Below, in pieces: positions 10,641 through 23,274 of a DNA stretch of 64,000 bases. The stretch comes from Clarkia xantiana subsp. parviflora. Its lineage: Eukaryota; Streptophyta; Magnoliopsida; Myrtales; Onagraceae. The stretch spans positions 23,584,001-23,648,000 of the forward strand of contig JAPTYO010000003.1 of assembly GCA_036873135.1 (NCBI GenBank), given 5' to 3'. The notes beneath the pieces were generated by a model that did no database searches, was not told where the DNA came from, and was given only the letters and a program-made list of their open reading frames with translations. Position numbers and translations under genes: made by a program. Within the stretch, counting starts at the first letter, position 1, and every line of letters begins with the position of its first letter.

Positions 10641-11896
10641 AGAAAATACATGTTTTTTAAGAATCTGGTTAAGAATTTGTATTGGCTAGCACATCATACA
10701 CTTCATATGCCATGAATATATTGAACAATGAATATTCATCAGTTGACAGAGAGAATAATTGCCCATAACTAAAACGATGATATGAGGAAATTAAAAGAAG
10801 AGCAATCTTTTCCAAAACTAACCTAAAGAATGTGATTAATACTAATTCTTGATTTCAGATTCACTCATTCATTTACCAAAAGTAGAAGAAAATAACAATC
10901 AGCTTCATCATCAACATTCAATTACTTGAAATAACAAACAAAGATCATAGTGAACAACCAAGATGCTATAAATATATGATGGCTTCTTCAGAAACAATTA
11001 TGGCAAGAAATCTTCACCACCCATCTTCCTCAGCATTTTCTCAAGCTCAAATAAGCATTACCAACACTATCTTTCCTATACGGAACTTAAATTAAAGCAT
11101 TATAAATTTATAAGTTGCAACAGAAGGGAGTAGAGTACGCATTCCGTCACCATTTCATCAAAGACCTTCCTAGCTATTTCTCATAAACCTCCAATGCACA
11201 CAACAACTCAAGCTTTTAACCGAGATTTATTTCTACATACCAACTCCGAAACATGTAGGTTGCAGCTGCTTTTGAGATTGTTGATGTCTTGAGGCAAGCA
11301 AGCAACAAAGTGGAATTGCCATAACTAAAACTAATGGTACCATATCTTTTTTATTTTTTCACCTGATTCAGAGCTGAATATGAACCATCAATCAATCAAC
11401 ATGACCATAATCATAAGACGTAAATAAGAAAGATCTATCTTAAGAGCTTACTTACTTGAAAGAGCTTACTTGACTTGAATAAGTTATATTTGCAAATTTG
11501 TTTTCCGAGACTGTCAAATGTACATTTATCTTTGAGTCGAGGCGAGTTTCCCTACGGCTGAGCTTACTGTTGTCAAACAATAATATGGTTGCCCCAACTG
11601 CCAAATGTGACGTCCAATTATGTATTCTCTGTTGCTACGATACCGAGGAGGTCCAGCCTAGAAGCAGCAGCATAAAACTAATAACTTCTAACTGGCATTT
11701 CCACAAACACCTTATGAGTGCAGGTTCACACACCCTGCAAATTGCAACAACTCTGTTAGGGATTAATCTTCTCAAGGTTCAATAAACATAATTTTCTATA
11801 TATATTCGAAATTACCTCATTTTAACTTCGGTTTTGGAATGTTGACCAGTTCCAAGCTTGTAAAAGTTATAGAAGTTATATGAAAGAATTAAACCT

Positions 11897-12340
11897 ACTA
11901 ATTTTAGCAAACTCTTCCATGAACTTGGTAATGGATGCAGAGGGCTTCTTGAGACCTGCTTCTTTGGGTCCTTGGTCAAAATCAGTCATTATTATTCAAG
12001 ATCTAGCATCAAATTATGCCAAAATTATTATTCAAGATGTAATTACTTATATAACCTTGATTTCTTGAGAAGAAGCTTCATAGAATTGAAGAATTTGAGG
12101 TTGGAGATCAATCTTATTTGGTTCAAACTCTTTGCTTATCCACTTTGTGTTTGAAAAAACATCATAAGCATCAAAAAACAACTATATTATTACAAAAACC
12201 CAACAAAAGGATATATCAAAAGATTATTTGGTCACCTTAGAACCATCAAAGGACTTGCAAGCCTCAACAACTACTTTCTTGCCATTGCTATCGAACACCT
12301 TATTGATCTTGGGAAGAACTTTAGCTTTCCAGGAACCCAT
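11897..12340 (-). pseudogene. DREPP/PCaP1-like cation-binding protein gene fragment
   Basis: Three exon-like blocks on the minus strand match the start of plant plasma-membrane-associated cation-binding (DREPP/PCaP) proteins. Block 1 (12340-12236) encodes MGSWKAKVLPKINKVFD and onward, ending in donor AAG|GTGACC. Block 2 (12142-12056) encodes SKEFEPNKIDLQPQILQFYE and ends AAG|GTTATA. Block 3 (~11979-11897) encodes GLKKPSASITKFMEEFAKI. In block 3 the codons for KDP and GLKK lie in different frames, consistent with loss of one base in AAG(G)AAGCAGG. The acceptor before it is poor, and the rest of the protein (including its Lys/Glu/Pro tail) was not found. The family binds Ca2+ and phosphoinositides at the plasma membrane; this copy looks dead. 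Confidence 0.65.
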
Positions 12341-13902
12341 CTTTCTCTTTGATCAAATAAAGAATGAAATTTAAATGGTGATGAATATGAACCCTAGAAG
12401 ACTTCCCATCTCTTTCAGTTGGTGAATTTGGCGACTCTTACATGAATAGAGCTTACCGAAATCCCAGATTAAAGCAGACCTAGAATGGAAATAAAGAACA
12501 AAACTCATCTTAACTTTAAAAAAAATACGGGTTTTTTAAAAACCCATCCTAGCTTAAAAAAACGGATTTTTGCAAGTATTAGGAATTGAATGGAGAAACA
12601 TAGCAGAACAGCAAGCTAATTCCTAAAAAACTTCAAGAAAACAGAAACATGTATACCATAAAACACTAATATTCACATTACAATGAGATAATAATTGACT
12701 TAATGGATACTTGTCAATACAAACCTCATAGACAAAGCAAAAGCATGAAACTTTGTCTTATACAATTATATTCAATGCAAAAACATACCCAATTATCATC
12801 ATCTTCCTCATCACCTCCACTATAGTGAAACCCAAGAAACATCCATGACCCTACTAACAAATCGGTCAATTACTTGAAGGAAGTTCAGCATCACTATACC
12901 TTCTTAGAAAATTGAAAATAAAGATCTTAAGACTTGAAAAGGATTATCCAAAGATTAAATTTGAAGGCACTTATTACCATTTGAGATGAAATTAAGAAAA
13001 GGAACGTGGTGGTTTTACTGATTTGCATGATATAGGTGCATCAGAGAAGCTGATTATATCATTCAACTACTTGAATTACGGTATGTGTATGTATAAATCA
13101 AAAATATTTCAAATTTATAGCTCTCCTTTCCTTGCTCGATCCTAGTGTGGTCAACGATTAACAACCAAATTGTGGATGGTCAATTCAATTTGATAAAAGA
13201 CAGCAAACTAAAATCTCAAAGTGGATCGATGCTTAATTCCTCATGCTTGTGTAAACCTGGTCCTGAAAATATCAAATACAGAGATTAATAGACGTTACAA
13301 TAATGCTATATATGAAGACTGTACATTTGGCGAGATCCATGAGGAAATATCATGGATTCATGGGAACGCCAGCAAGAAACCTAGGTATGACATTGCAATT
13401 TCCCTTTCAATATTTGCAATACATATACACCTGATTGAATGATTGATATTCAATTGGAAAAAATCAGAACAGCCACCTCGTTTGCTTAACAGTTGGTTTC
13501 CCACATCAGTTGAATGCGAAATCGTTGAGGGATGCATAAATAATCCTCGAGTAGGGCGTAACCGATGAAGAATTCATTCTGGCATGTACGTAATGCTGCG
13601 AGGAAGAGTAACTGGTGGCAAACATACAAAACGGAAGGGCGATGGGCGAGGAATTACGAATGTGATATGAGTCTAGTGGACGCCGACAACGAAGGTGGAT
13701 GCCGACAAAGGTTACATATATATGCTGCAGTTGGATTGTTCTAGCGGTTAATTTGAATAGTCAAGCGAACATGGATGAAGAGGAGGGAATGATTGGAGTG
13801 TGGCAGACAAATGTTGGGGGTGAGAGGAGAGACGTTTCGAGAAAATGTAGCACCTGTTGGGGGTGAGGGTCACTCCCTCCCCTCTTTTAAAGATGTAGTA
13901 GA

Positions 13903-15250
13903 TATATATATATATTGGGTAAATAGTGCATGAAATATATTTCATAATTTAGTAGTGAATCTAAACTTACTAATAGTTTACTTAACTATTTTAATATCTA
14001 AATCGAAATAGTCATGGTGAAACTCTGCTTAAGACTTTGACACCTCAATTTTTTTTCAATTTTTTTTATTAGTAGTGTCGAGAAGTTTTGTTTTCAAGTT
14101 TTCTACTTGTCTGGTACACGAAGTTTATATTTAACTTTTCCAACGTTGTGTTATTGTACTTTCTGATATATTTAAAAAGTTATATTATAAATAAAACTCA
14201 TTTTCTATTTGTATTAGTGTTTTGGGTATTATCATGTTGTAATTTCGCATATATATGAAAATAGTTATTACTTCTTTCTTTTTAAGTTTGTTTAACATCT
14301 CTCTTATACCAATTTACTATTTTACAAAAATTAAATATTTTCTATACCTTCTAATTTATTTCCAAACCAAACAATGAAAAAGTACAAACTATTGACGCAT
14401 GCGGCTTTATATGAGCCGACCCATAGTAAATATATTGTTTATACTTTAGATAGTTATACTCGATATAGTTACATAAACTTCTTATTATTATGTGATTTTT
14501 CTTGTTATTAGGCAATCTCAATCGAAATTGATGACAATCGAGTATCGGAATTGACGGAAATTGAAGAAGTGTTGTTTAATTAAGTGAAATAACGAAGTTT
14601 TGTTTAATTTGTACTTCTTGTATGAAATAATGATGTTATATTAGTTTGAATGACTATGGTTTGATTGTGGTGAAAACCCATAATTATGGTTATGACTATG
14701 GTACTAAAAAATATAACATTAATGGTAATGAATTATGATTATGATATAAATGAAAAAAAATAATAATATAACTATGGTATTAGTGGTAACATTACCATAC
14801 TCTCATAAGTCATAATCACTGGCCATACTTAAGTATCCTCAAGTGCACACTTTACAGATGCTACATGTTGTTTTATTCTTATTTAAACCTAAATAAATAA
14901 ATGAGTTAATAGGTCTCCTTGTTGTAACTTCTTTTTTTTTGTATATTTTTTTTATAATATATTAATATGTTTGCAATCTTGCACTATTTATAATATATTA
15001 ATATGTTTGCAATCTTGCACTTTTAGTGCATCCATTTATTAAACGTCAATTTTAACAGTTCAGTAATAAACGTCAATTTTAACAGTTCAGTAATCACGTG
15101 ACTTACACATGATTAACCTAAAACTTTACTTTTTGTTCAATTTATTCCTTCTATTTAGAGTTCCATGTCTTTATTTAGATAATTTGGTCCATAAATATTT
15201 CAATTGAACCATATACTCTAAATTGACCTAGCTTGGCTATCTCAAACTCT
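13903..15250. other. AT-rich intergenic DNA with decayed repeats
   Basis: No gene seen. About 14514-14830 resembles the hAT element at 24873-25554 (AATTAAGTGAAATAACGAAG, then repeated GGTTATG-like runs), but its ends are decayed. Two small tandem duplications lie close together. A ~35-bp unit (TATAATATATTAATATGTTTGCAATCTTGCAC) occurs twice at 14954-15022, and a ~27-bp unit (AAACGTCAATTTTAACAGTTCAGTAA) twice at 15040-15094. Confidence 0.5.
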
Positions 15251-15384
15251 GGTTAGCGAAGGCATTGTATATGGAAAATTACTTTACAGAAAATTGCTTT
15301 ATGGAATTGAATAACATGACTAATTATGAAGAAAACCCTACGTAAAATGACACGTAATTTATATCTATAAATCCATACAACACG

Positions 15385-15612
15385 AACTGAAGGATTAAAA
15401 AAAGGGAACAGTTTTACAAGAATAGATAAATTGATTTGCTGGATTTGAAAGTCTGAGGGCAAAAGTACTGCATATCCTACAAGTTTGAGGACCAAACCAT
15501 GATTTTCCTTTTTCCATGGAACAACGCTACGACACAAAATGCCCAATACTACTAAGAGCACTGATCCAAAATTTTCCATAGACCCATAACATGAACAATG
15601 CCCAAAACATAA
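15385..15612. repeat. Diverged dispersed repeat shared with 1.8 and 9.3 kb
   Basis: The stretch running through TATCCTACAAGTTTGAGG, CATGGAACAACG and the AATGCCCAAT end aligns loosely with 1815-1973 and 9305-9460 (TATCCTATAAGTTTGAGG, CATGGAGGAACA, AAGGCCCAAT). This is a dispersed repeat just past the 3' end of the PP5 gene. Minus-strand frames in it are similar between copies only because the DNA is. No coding role is claimed. Confidence 0.5.
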
Positions 15613-15721
15613 AGCCACGTCACTCTCTTACACTTCATCTACGGTAACTGACGTATCGCCAAGTCAGCATCCGGCTCGAACATGTACCAACACAGTGTGA
15701 CAAGGACCGGATAACTCAGTG

Positions 15722-18700
15722 TTATTGGAACATCCTTAGAAAGTTGTTGGCATACGCCATCGGCTTAACATCGGGATGAGCCTGCACCGATGCACAAAGT
15801 TAAGGGACCGCATTGCAAAACCGAAAGAAACAACAAAAGGGAAGGGATAGGGGAATTTACCACTGCTGAGAAAGTAACTATATTGGGTTTCATCTCAGGG
15901 GCTTCAAACCGAATAAACGCCCCCTTGTTACCCATCTGCAGAAAATCACATTTACAATTACAGCAGCAGATCATATTCATATATATACATCATCAATGGT
16001 TCTTATGCAGTGAAAAACGAGTTTCTACGTAAAATTACCTGGTCACAGTAATTTGGAGCAGAAAAAACAGTAATAAGCTTGCCATCATGTTCAATTTCGT
16101 AGCCTTCGTCTTTTACTTCATGGGATCGAACAACTAGATCTGTTGATGAAGGATCAGTATCAAATCACCTAACCAAAGTTGAAAAAAGAAGAAAAAAACC
16201 GTTCTTTTCGTGTAAAAACAGGGGAAATAAAACATACCTAAGTTATTGTCGAGTAAAAACCGTTTTGTAACATCGGCACCAAAAGAAAGACCAACACCTC
16301 TCTTGCTGGGGCCTCGTCCGGGTAACGGTTGTGGGTCGCTCCATAACAATTCACACATCAATCCTGATGATTTAGTGTATAAAAAAAGAGAGTCAATATG
16401 CGTAACGGGCATAAATTGTTTCAATTTTATTGCTTGATTGTAATTCGGATTAATTTTCTCACTTAATAAAGAAGAGTTTCCTTTGGCCAAAAAAATATGC
16501 GTAACGGGCATAAATTTTGTAAGGGTAAAACTGAAAATAAAAGCATAAGCATTTGTAAAACTACAGTCTGCAGTGGGCTGAGTTTATGGAACTTACCTTC
16601 CTCTGGGGGTTCACAGAACCGATCGATAGATCTAATGTCGGAGAGTTTAACTCCATCAACACTGAAGAGACCTCCGTGGACTACAAATATCTTCCCATTT
16701 AGTACATGAGCCAGAGGAAGATAACAGAATACTTCTGCAAAAAGCTCGACGAATGTTTCACTCAATTTGGACCGCACCTCTCCTTCAAAGCCGTATATCT
16801 TGTTCATGCTCTTGCTCTCGTGATTTCCTCGTGCAAGATATATTCCTGCAAGTTAGAAGAAATTAACATTTCAGAAATGTATATTTGCACGTCCAAAACA
16901 TTTATGGTTAATTAGCAACTCGATAGCTAATCTTTGAGGGTTTGTACTATTTGTCACATGGTTGAAGAACACAAGCTAAAAATTTGCACAAAGATTATCC
17001 AGCAACAAATTCAAGTTCAGCAAGATAATAAACAACGTCCAAGTTTCCACTGATATTTAACAAGAAATTAAACAGAGCTAACATATTACAACTTTATATA
17101 AGTTGAACTAAAATTTGTAACAAGAAAAAACAAATCTGGGTTAGCAAATGGTTGAAAACCCCTAAAGTTAAGCTAGCAAGCTGCTAATTAACCAAAAAAA
17201 TTAATTGGGATTTATTTACCGAAAAGTAAATACGGTTTTACCTGATGGACACATGCACTTAATTGCAAATAAAGTAAGGATGACTTCAACAGAGAAGGAA
17301 CCTCGGTCGACAAAATCACCATTAAATAGGTAAGGGTTATCTTCTGAGGGTAGCCCATTCAGCTCAAAAATGTTCAACAGGTCGTAGAACTGCATATAAA
17401 TATGATTATTTAAAATATATACATAATAATTTCTAAACGATAATAAGAAGTTCATTTCATTGGCAGATAAATTTACCTGACCATGCACGTCACCACAAAC
17501 GGTAAAATGTTTTCCTTTAGGAACATCAATATCAACAAGTGAAAGCAATGCCCGTAATATTTCCCTCATTTGCAAGACAATTTGGAATGCGTATCTGCGC
17601 CAAAAAGTTGGATTTAGCAACACCACATAAACATGTGAATAGACAAGAACGATCATACCAAGATTAGTCACATACCGTTTATGCACAAACTTTTGATTTT
17701 TGAAGTCATCCATCATCTTCTTCACAAAGTCCAAGGTAACAACCTCGCCTTCTATCCTCGCACCAGAATATTGCGGCTCCACATCTACATAGAAGATTTA
17801 TTATTAGCTTGCTGAGCCAAATGAGGAAAAAAGGATCAAATACAATAAAATTGAAGAGTTTATGGGCAACAGTAAATCATTGTGAATTTTACTCTAGTTA
17901 AAAGATATTTTGTAAAAAAAAAAAAAATTGGTGGTTTTCATTTTTAAGAAAGTAGATACAAGTTCAACCTTTTACTTCACAACCCATTTAAAAGGGTGAA
18001 CTATTTAAATGATGACTCAGATACGGTTTGAAAAGGAATATAGATTGCTGATAGTTAAGTGGTTCTGCAAGATACAAACTTCTTTAGATGGGTTGAATCG
18101 AAATTGAGAGTACCTTCTACTAGCTTTGTTAAAAATAACGACTTATCCTACAAAATAGCTGCACAAAAAATTAGCTCAATTGCGCACAAGGGGGCATATA
18201 AAGATGGAAAGACCCCAAAATGGCATTACATCCTTATTTATTAAATTTAAAACCAAACATGTGGGTTTAAATAAAGAAATAATCAAGATCATCAAAAACT
18301 CATAAAGCCATTCTTTCAGGGAAAGGAACCACATTTGAAGCTTAGGATTTCTAAGAGAAGAAAAAGAGAAAAAATTAAATTTAAGTGGATCAAGAAAAAT
18401 AGATACCTATAGTATGGTAGTCAATGGATTCTGCAACTGAGCGTCTTTCAGCTTCAGGCACAGCAATTGCTTCTTCAAATTTCAGTTTCATGACTGCCTT
18501 CTCACACTCTTTCAATTTCTTGGTAGCATCAGGATCATTTGGAGAGATTCTTTTGACCTACATAACATAGTTAGCGAAAGGTTCTCACAATTTGGAGGAA
18601 ACTGACCACAACAAGAAGATGTATTTTCATGAGCATACTTTGGGGCATTCAGCAAAGTAGCCAATTATTGCACACGAGTTAAGAAAAAGGAAAGCCATAG

Positions 18701-19314
18701 CACATAATAAAATAGAGCTGTCCTGTGGATATATAATGGTCATTACCTGCTGGAAATCTTTGAGTGCCTCTTTGAATTTCCCCATGGCAAGATAAGCAGC
18801 ACCTCGCCGGTAATAACCCTAAGAACCAGAACAGTCGCAAGTCGCAACTGTAAAAGGATGGAACCTATATTTGGAAAATAATACCCATATATACAGAGAG
18901 AGGAGGCACCTTTGAATATCTAGGATCAATTTCAATAGACTTAGAAGCATCCTGTATGGCACTTCCATATTCCTCAAGCTTTGAGTGGGCAAAGGCACGA
19001 TTGGCATAGTAAACAGCACTCTCACCATTCAAGTTAATTGCTTCAGAATAAAGCTCAATTGCTCGAGCATATTTATGTGCTGTACGCGATTAAAGAAAAT
19101 CAGACCCAAGAGGTTGATGCAAGAAACTACTATTGCTGATAGAAACATAAACATGCTACCATATCATATCAACCATACTGAAATTTACAAAATTAATTAT
19201 GTCATAAACAAAACTAGCATCGTTGAAGCGTGCAAAATTCTTACTCTTGAAAGCTTCATTCGCTTGAAGTTTGAGTTCCTCCGCTCGTGGATCAGGACTG
19301 CATTTAGCTTCCAT
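15722..19314 (-). CDS. PP5: Serine/threonine protein phosphatase 5
   Basis: Twelve exons on the minus strand: 19314-19245, 19079-18910, 18818-18747, 18557-18407, 17784-17676, 17594-17477, 17389-17242, 16845-16597, 16363-16238, 16139-16039, 15935-15861, 15781-15722. They total 1,449 nt, or 482 residues, close to the ~484 of plant PP5. All introns are GT/AG and phases agree. Exons 1-4 encode the N-terminal TPR domain ([14 protein letters not shown] onward; [20 protein letters not shown]), which binds Hsp90-type partners. The rest is the PPP catalytic domain with metal-site motifs GDVHGQ, GDFVDRG and GNHE, then HGGL and SAPNYCD. The C terminus reads [10 protein letters not shown]5 dephosphorylates Ser/Thr on client proteins, in plants including phytochromes. 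No exon looks damaged. A non-coding first exon lies at ~20050-20185. Confidence 0.95.
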
Positions 19315-20049
19315 GTCAGCCCGCCTACCAGAACAACAATGGGGATTACAAAGTCAATTCCATTCTCTAATCCAGGTTTTTCTTTTAAACCCGTAACATG
19401 AAGTAAGGAATCAAGACTAACAAGCTGAATCATATCTATAACACTATTTTCCAGATAGAAAAAAAAAAAATAGGGTCGGCATCCGTACAACAAAAAACGC
19501 TAAACAATGTATCCAATCTGAGTATCAAATTTAATAGTGGAAACAGTGTAAGTTTTGAAACTGACATGAATTCAGCATTACAACTGAAACTAACTTATTC
19601 ACAACAAAATGTCGGAAATTCTTGAAGGGAGAAACAAAATCCAGTAGAATCGATTATAAAATAACCAACACAGCTCAAACGGAAGCTTGAATTAAGAATA
19701 CAAAAACATGTATAAACTATTGTAACCTTTTATTCTTATGATAAGGAGGGATATATGTTGATTTTGACAAGTAAATCTCAAGCTTATGAATCCCCCACTA
19801 ACGACATGAACCGATTAGTCACAGGATTCATGAGTCAACCCTTACCCAAGCTGCTCGATTGAGCACACACCTCCAACCATCCTAGTTCCTTTATTCTATT
19901 AGCGGCAGAAGAAAAAAAATCGAATTTTTGAAGTAGCACAGACTGGAAATAAGCAGCGCAGAAATGAACAGAAGAGTGATGAGATTGCGAATGATCTATT
20001 TACGGAACACAAGAAGAGAACGAGTGAATGATTGCAGTACTATTATTAC

Positions 20050-20185
20050 CCGAAGACGGTCGAAGCGTTGTGCAAAGCTGAAACTAGCAAGCAGTTGGTG
20101 GGTAGCTAGTGAATTGAAGGAACTTCACGAACAACAGTGTAACCGGGAGAATGTTCCGGAACAGAGAGTCTAAAACCCTACCCAA
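20050..20185 (-). promoter_or_regulatory. PP5: PP5 5' untranslated exon
   Basis: The coding exon 1 is preceded on the minus strand by an acceptor GGTAG|GCGGGCTGAC, ten bases before the ATG. Upstream, a GC-richer block ends in a good donor CTTCGG|GTAATA at 20050. This implies a leader intron of ~725 bp (20049-19325). The transcription start is not defined; the exon's outer edge is an estimate from base composition. Confidence 0.5.
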
Positions 20186-20869
20186 CTGCAAGACGTCAGA
20201 TGAGATATATATATATATTTTTTTTTAAATTATATTCAGGGAGTGTTTTTATCATTTGATGGATGTAAAGTTGAATGTAAATATTTCATTAAGTTAAAAT
20301 GATTTTTTTAATGTCATATATAAATAATGTTGATTTTTGGTATTATAATTTTTTTTTAGGCTTTTGGTGTCATATATTTGGGAGGTTATATATTTGGGAG
20401 GTTGTATGATTTTTATTTTCATTAGTCATCAGTTAGTTTCACTGTTAAATAATGAACATAAAAATAAAATATAGTTTTAGGTTCATATGTTTGTTATTAT
20501 ACTTGATTTCTCATCATCCCAATTTGTATAATTTTCCCTAAAAATATTTTTTTCTCTTAGTTTCTTATATAATCTTGAGGGGAGTTATAATTTTTTAATA
20601 TGTTACATAATAATATTAATTAATAATTCATTAGAAATCTATAATAAAATATACTAATATATATTTTTTAATCAATTTTAATAGAAACAAAAAAATCAAT
20701 TTTAATATAATTACAAATTTAATTATAGTTAATAAATAATTATCATGAATTCTTAATAAAATGATATAACCTTTCATAAAATATTATGTTAATTTGTGGA
20801 GTTCAACTTGATTTTTATAATATTATTATATTATATTCATCGTGAACATTAAATTAAATGGCATTTTCT
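20186..20869. other. AT-rich intergenic DNA
   Basis: This is upstream of PP5 on the minus strand and should hold its promoter. It is very AT-rich, with a short direct repeat TATATTTGGGAGGTT near 20370-20400. No other gene or element could be recognised. Confidence 0.5.
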
Positions 20870-21887
20870 ACTAACCCTAGGATTGCTAGTCCTACCTTTT
20901 GGATTCGGCTTTGGTCCCTCCAAGTCGCGCAAAAAATTAGGATGTTCATCTGGAAGGGTTGTGTTAACGGCCTCCCCTTGGTTCCTCCTTTATCCAGCGA
21001 ATACGAGTAGCATACGAGATTGGGATCACTTAATGTGGACTTGTTCATTTACGCAACGTGTCTGGTTCGCTAGCCCTCTGATGGTTCGCCCTTTGGCCCT
21101 CCCCTTCCGGCGCACTCAAGATTGGCTAGATTTTGACATTCTAGGAGATAGAAATTTGTGTATCTCTTTATTTAAACAAAAGTGCGTTGTGATGTGGTCT
21201 ATTTGGCTAGAACGTAATTTGGTTATATTTCATAAGATTGTCGTCTATTGGGTCTGTAATTTTTCGCTTTCATAAGTTGTATGCTGACGCTCTCTCTATT
21301 AAATTCTCGGATACATGCCCCTCTCGATGCACATCTCATAGGACCCCCGTACTCGGGAGCCAGCTAATGGATATTACCTCCAGTCCACCCTTCTCTTTTG
21401 CCTGTATTATAGCTGATGGAGGTGTGGATACTGTTCGTGGGCTCGTGTATGGATCAGCAGTTTCGGTAGATAGCGATGGACAGATTGTCGGAGCGGTGGT
21501 GCATACCTCCCCTGAAACTGACCCATTGGTTGCAGAAGCTGTCGCGGTTCGGGCTGGTTTGGTCCTCCAAAACTATCTTCCCGACACGCTTTCCTTAAAG
21601 ACAGACTCCCAAGTTTTGGCTCGCTTGATTGCATCACCTCGTTCTTGTCCTTCGGCTCTTTTTGGTTTTCTAGCGGATATTTGCAAACTTGTGGCGGATT
21701 CAGGTGTAATAGTTAACTTTGTTCGTAGAACCTTTGTTTACTTAGCTCATGATTTGGGAAAACGAGCAGCTTCGGACGGGATTGAGGGTCTTTGGTTGGA
21801 ACCCAATATCCCAGAAGTCATGCTCTATTCTTGTAATATCTTTTCTTAAATATATGCCTCTTTTATAAAATAAAAAAAAAAAAAAAA
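20870..21887 (+). mobile_element. 5'-truncated LINE tail (zf-RVT and RNase H)
   Basis: Two overlapping plus frames carry the 3' end of a plant non-LTR retrotransposon. The first (from 20883) contains DHLMWTCSFTQRVW, typical of the zinc-binding region after the reverse transcriptase. The second (21238-21849) contains an RNase H-like domain with FACIIADGG, AEAVAVRAGL, LKTDSQ and LAHDLGKRA. A stop at 21847-21849 is followed within ~25 bases by a run of 16 A residues, as expected for a LINE 3' end. The CxxC part of the zinc motif and the whole reverse transcriptase are missing, and the frames are offset, so it is dead. No target duplication was identified. Confidence 0.75.
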
Positions 21888-22640
21888 GAATTAGAGAAGT
21901 TAAAATAGTTTTAAAAAACTTGAGGTAATAAATACTGATACATTAATTAAAGCTAATAAAAAAATAATTCAGTAAACATATTGTGAGATCAATAATTAAA
22001 TATGAAAATGTTATTATGCATATAAATTCATTTGTTATTTCATAAAATATAGTATAATGATTAACATTATTATAATACTCTCATAAAATTTTGAATTTAA
22101 AATATATATATATACCCAAAATAAATGATCTTCTCTAATTATAATCGTATAATGTTTTCATTATCTATATATAATATTTTATAATATTGTTGTAAAATTA
22201 TACATTATATATATTTACCTGAAATTAAGAATTTTTCTAAATTATATTATAACAATAATATTTTAAAATAAATAAAAATTAGGATTTTCTCTAATTATGA
22301 TTATATTATTTTTGTTAATACAATCGTATCTATATATAATTAAGGATTACCTATAAATATATTTATATTTTTTTTTAAGTAGAAAAATTGAAATAGTTAT
22401 TAAAAAATAACTTGAGATAACAAATGATAAAATTTTGATAAATAAAGCAAATAAAAATTAAGACATTAAATGAGAATATGAGAAATGATGTGAAACGTAC
22501 CGTGAGAATCGATCCGAAGCTTCAGAAGAAATCTAAAGGTTTTAGTGGTACACATAACAATTCCATGTAATCAAATGTTACAAAAGAAATCAATCAACCA
22601 ACCAATTAAAATATTTAAATTTTACAACTAAGCAAGTCAA
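21888..22640. other. AT-rich DNA, nothing recognised
   Basis: About 750 bp of very AT-rich sequence with short TATATA runs. No open frame, inverted-repeat ends or similarity to other parts of the window was noticed. Confidence 0.5.
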
Positions 22641-22649
22641 AATCTTATG

Positions 22650-22990
22650 TTCGTTTATGCTGCAAAGGCGATATCAGACAAGGTGAAAGAATTAGAGAAC
22701 AACGATGTGATGCAGCTATGAGAGTTGTTGATACATAATTGTCATGTGACGAAGTTTTTCGGCCGGAGAGACTCTTGACTCTGGCTGGATCGCCAAGAAT
22801 GGCGATGCATGATACGGATTTTGGATGAGGAAGGCCTAAAAAGTGCGAGGTGGTTCATATTGATGTTACGGGTGCTATTTCTTTAGCACAAAGTAGAGAT
22901 GAATGTCGATTAATTGGAGATTTGAATAGCTCTACGTGGGGGTGCTATCGATAAATTCACTACTTTATTTCAGGGATTAGTCGACTCCTA
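22650..22990 (+). pseudogene. Decayed BAHD acyltransferase 3' fragment
   Basis: Pieces in shifting frames match the end of the intact BAHD gene at 25835-28588: GCAAAGGCGATATCAGACAA (AKAISDKVKE), LAGSPRMA, DFG followed by a stop where the intact gene has W in DFGWG, then RPKKCEVVHID and KFTTLFQGL. The stop destroys the DFGWG motif and several indels break the frame. Only about the last 130 codons are represented. It is a relic of a tandem paralogue lying 3-5 kb upstream of the working gene, in the same orientation. Confidence 0.85.
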
Positions 22991-23274
22991 ATTCATATAT
23001 AGTTAGTTAATTAGTTGTCCAACAATTAATATAATGAATATGATTATTATTTATAAAAAAAGCTTACTTCGTCTAACATATGCAAGTCAATGGATGAGCG
23101 ATAATTAATACCCACGTTCACTTAGTTGAATTTCTATTATTTTTTTCTATGCTTCCTATTTTGCACTTACATTAATTACTTTGTCTCCTCATAAATATTT
23201 CTGCAGGTTCTGTTGATGAACCTCATTTTTATTAAGATCACTCATCACAAAATTAGGATGGACTTCATCGAGAG

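Larger units (their letters stand above)
9634..13902 (-). mobile_element. Probable non-autonomous Helitron with captured gene pieces
   Basis: On the minus strand the 3' end shows a hairpin GCGCGTAC-AAC-GTACGCGC (9646-9664) followed eight bases later by CTAG (9637-9634) and then T. This is the Helitron 3' signature (hairpin, CTRR, target T). A matching 5' end reads A|TCTACTACATCTTTAAAAG, starting at 13902 (minus). The span is ~4.3 kb with no Rep/helicase frame. Inside is a broken DREPP-type gene piece (11897-12340) and other exon-like stretches on the minus strand. The two ends were paired by eye, so the 5' end is less certain than the 3' end. Confidence 0.5.
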
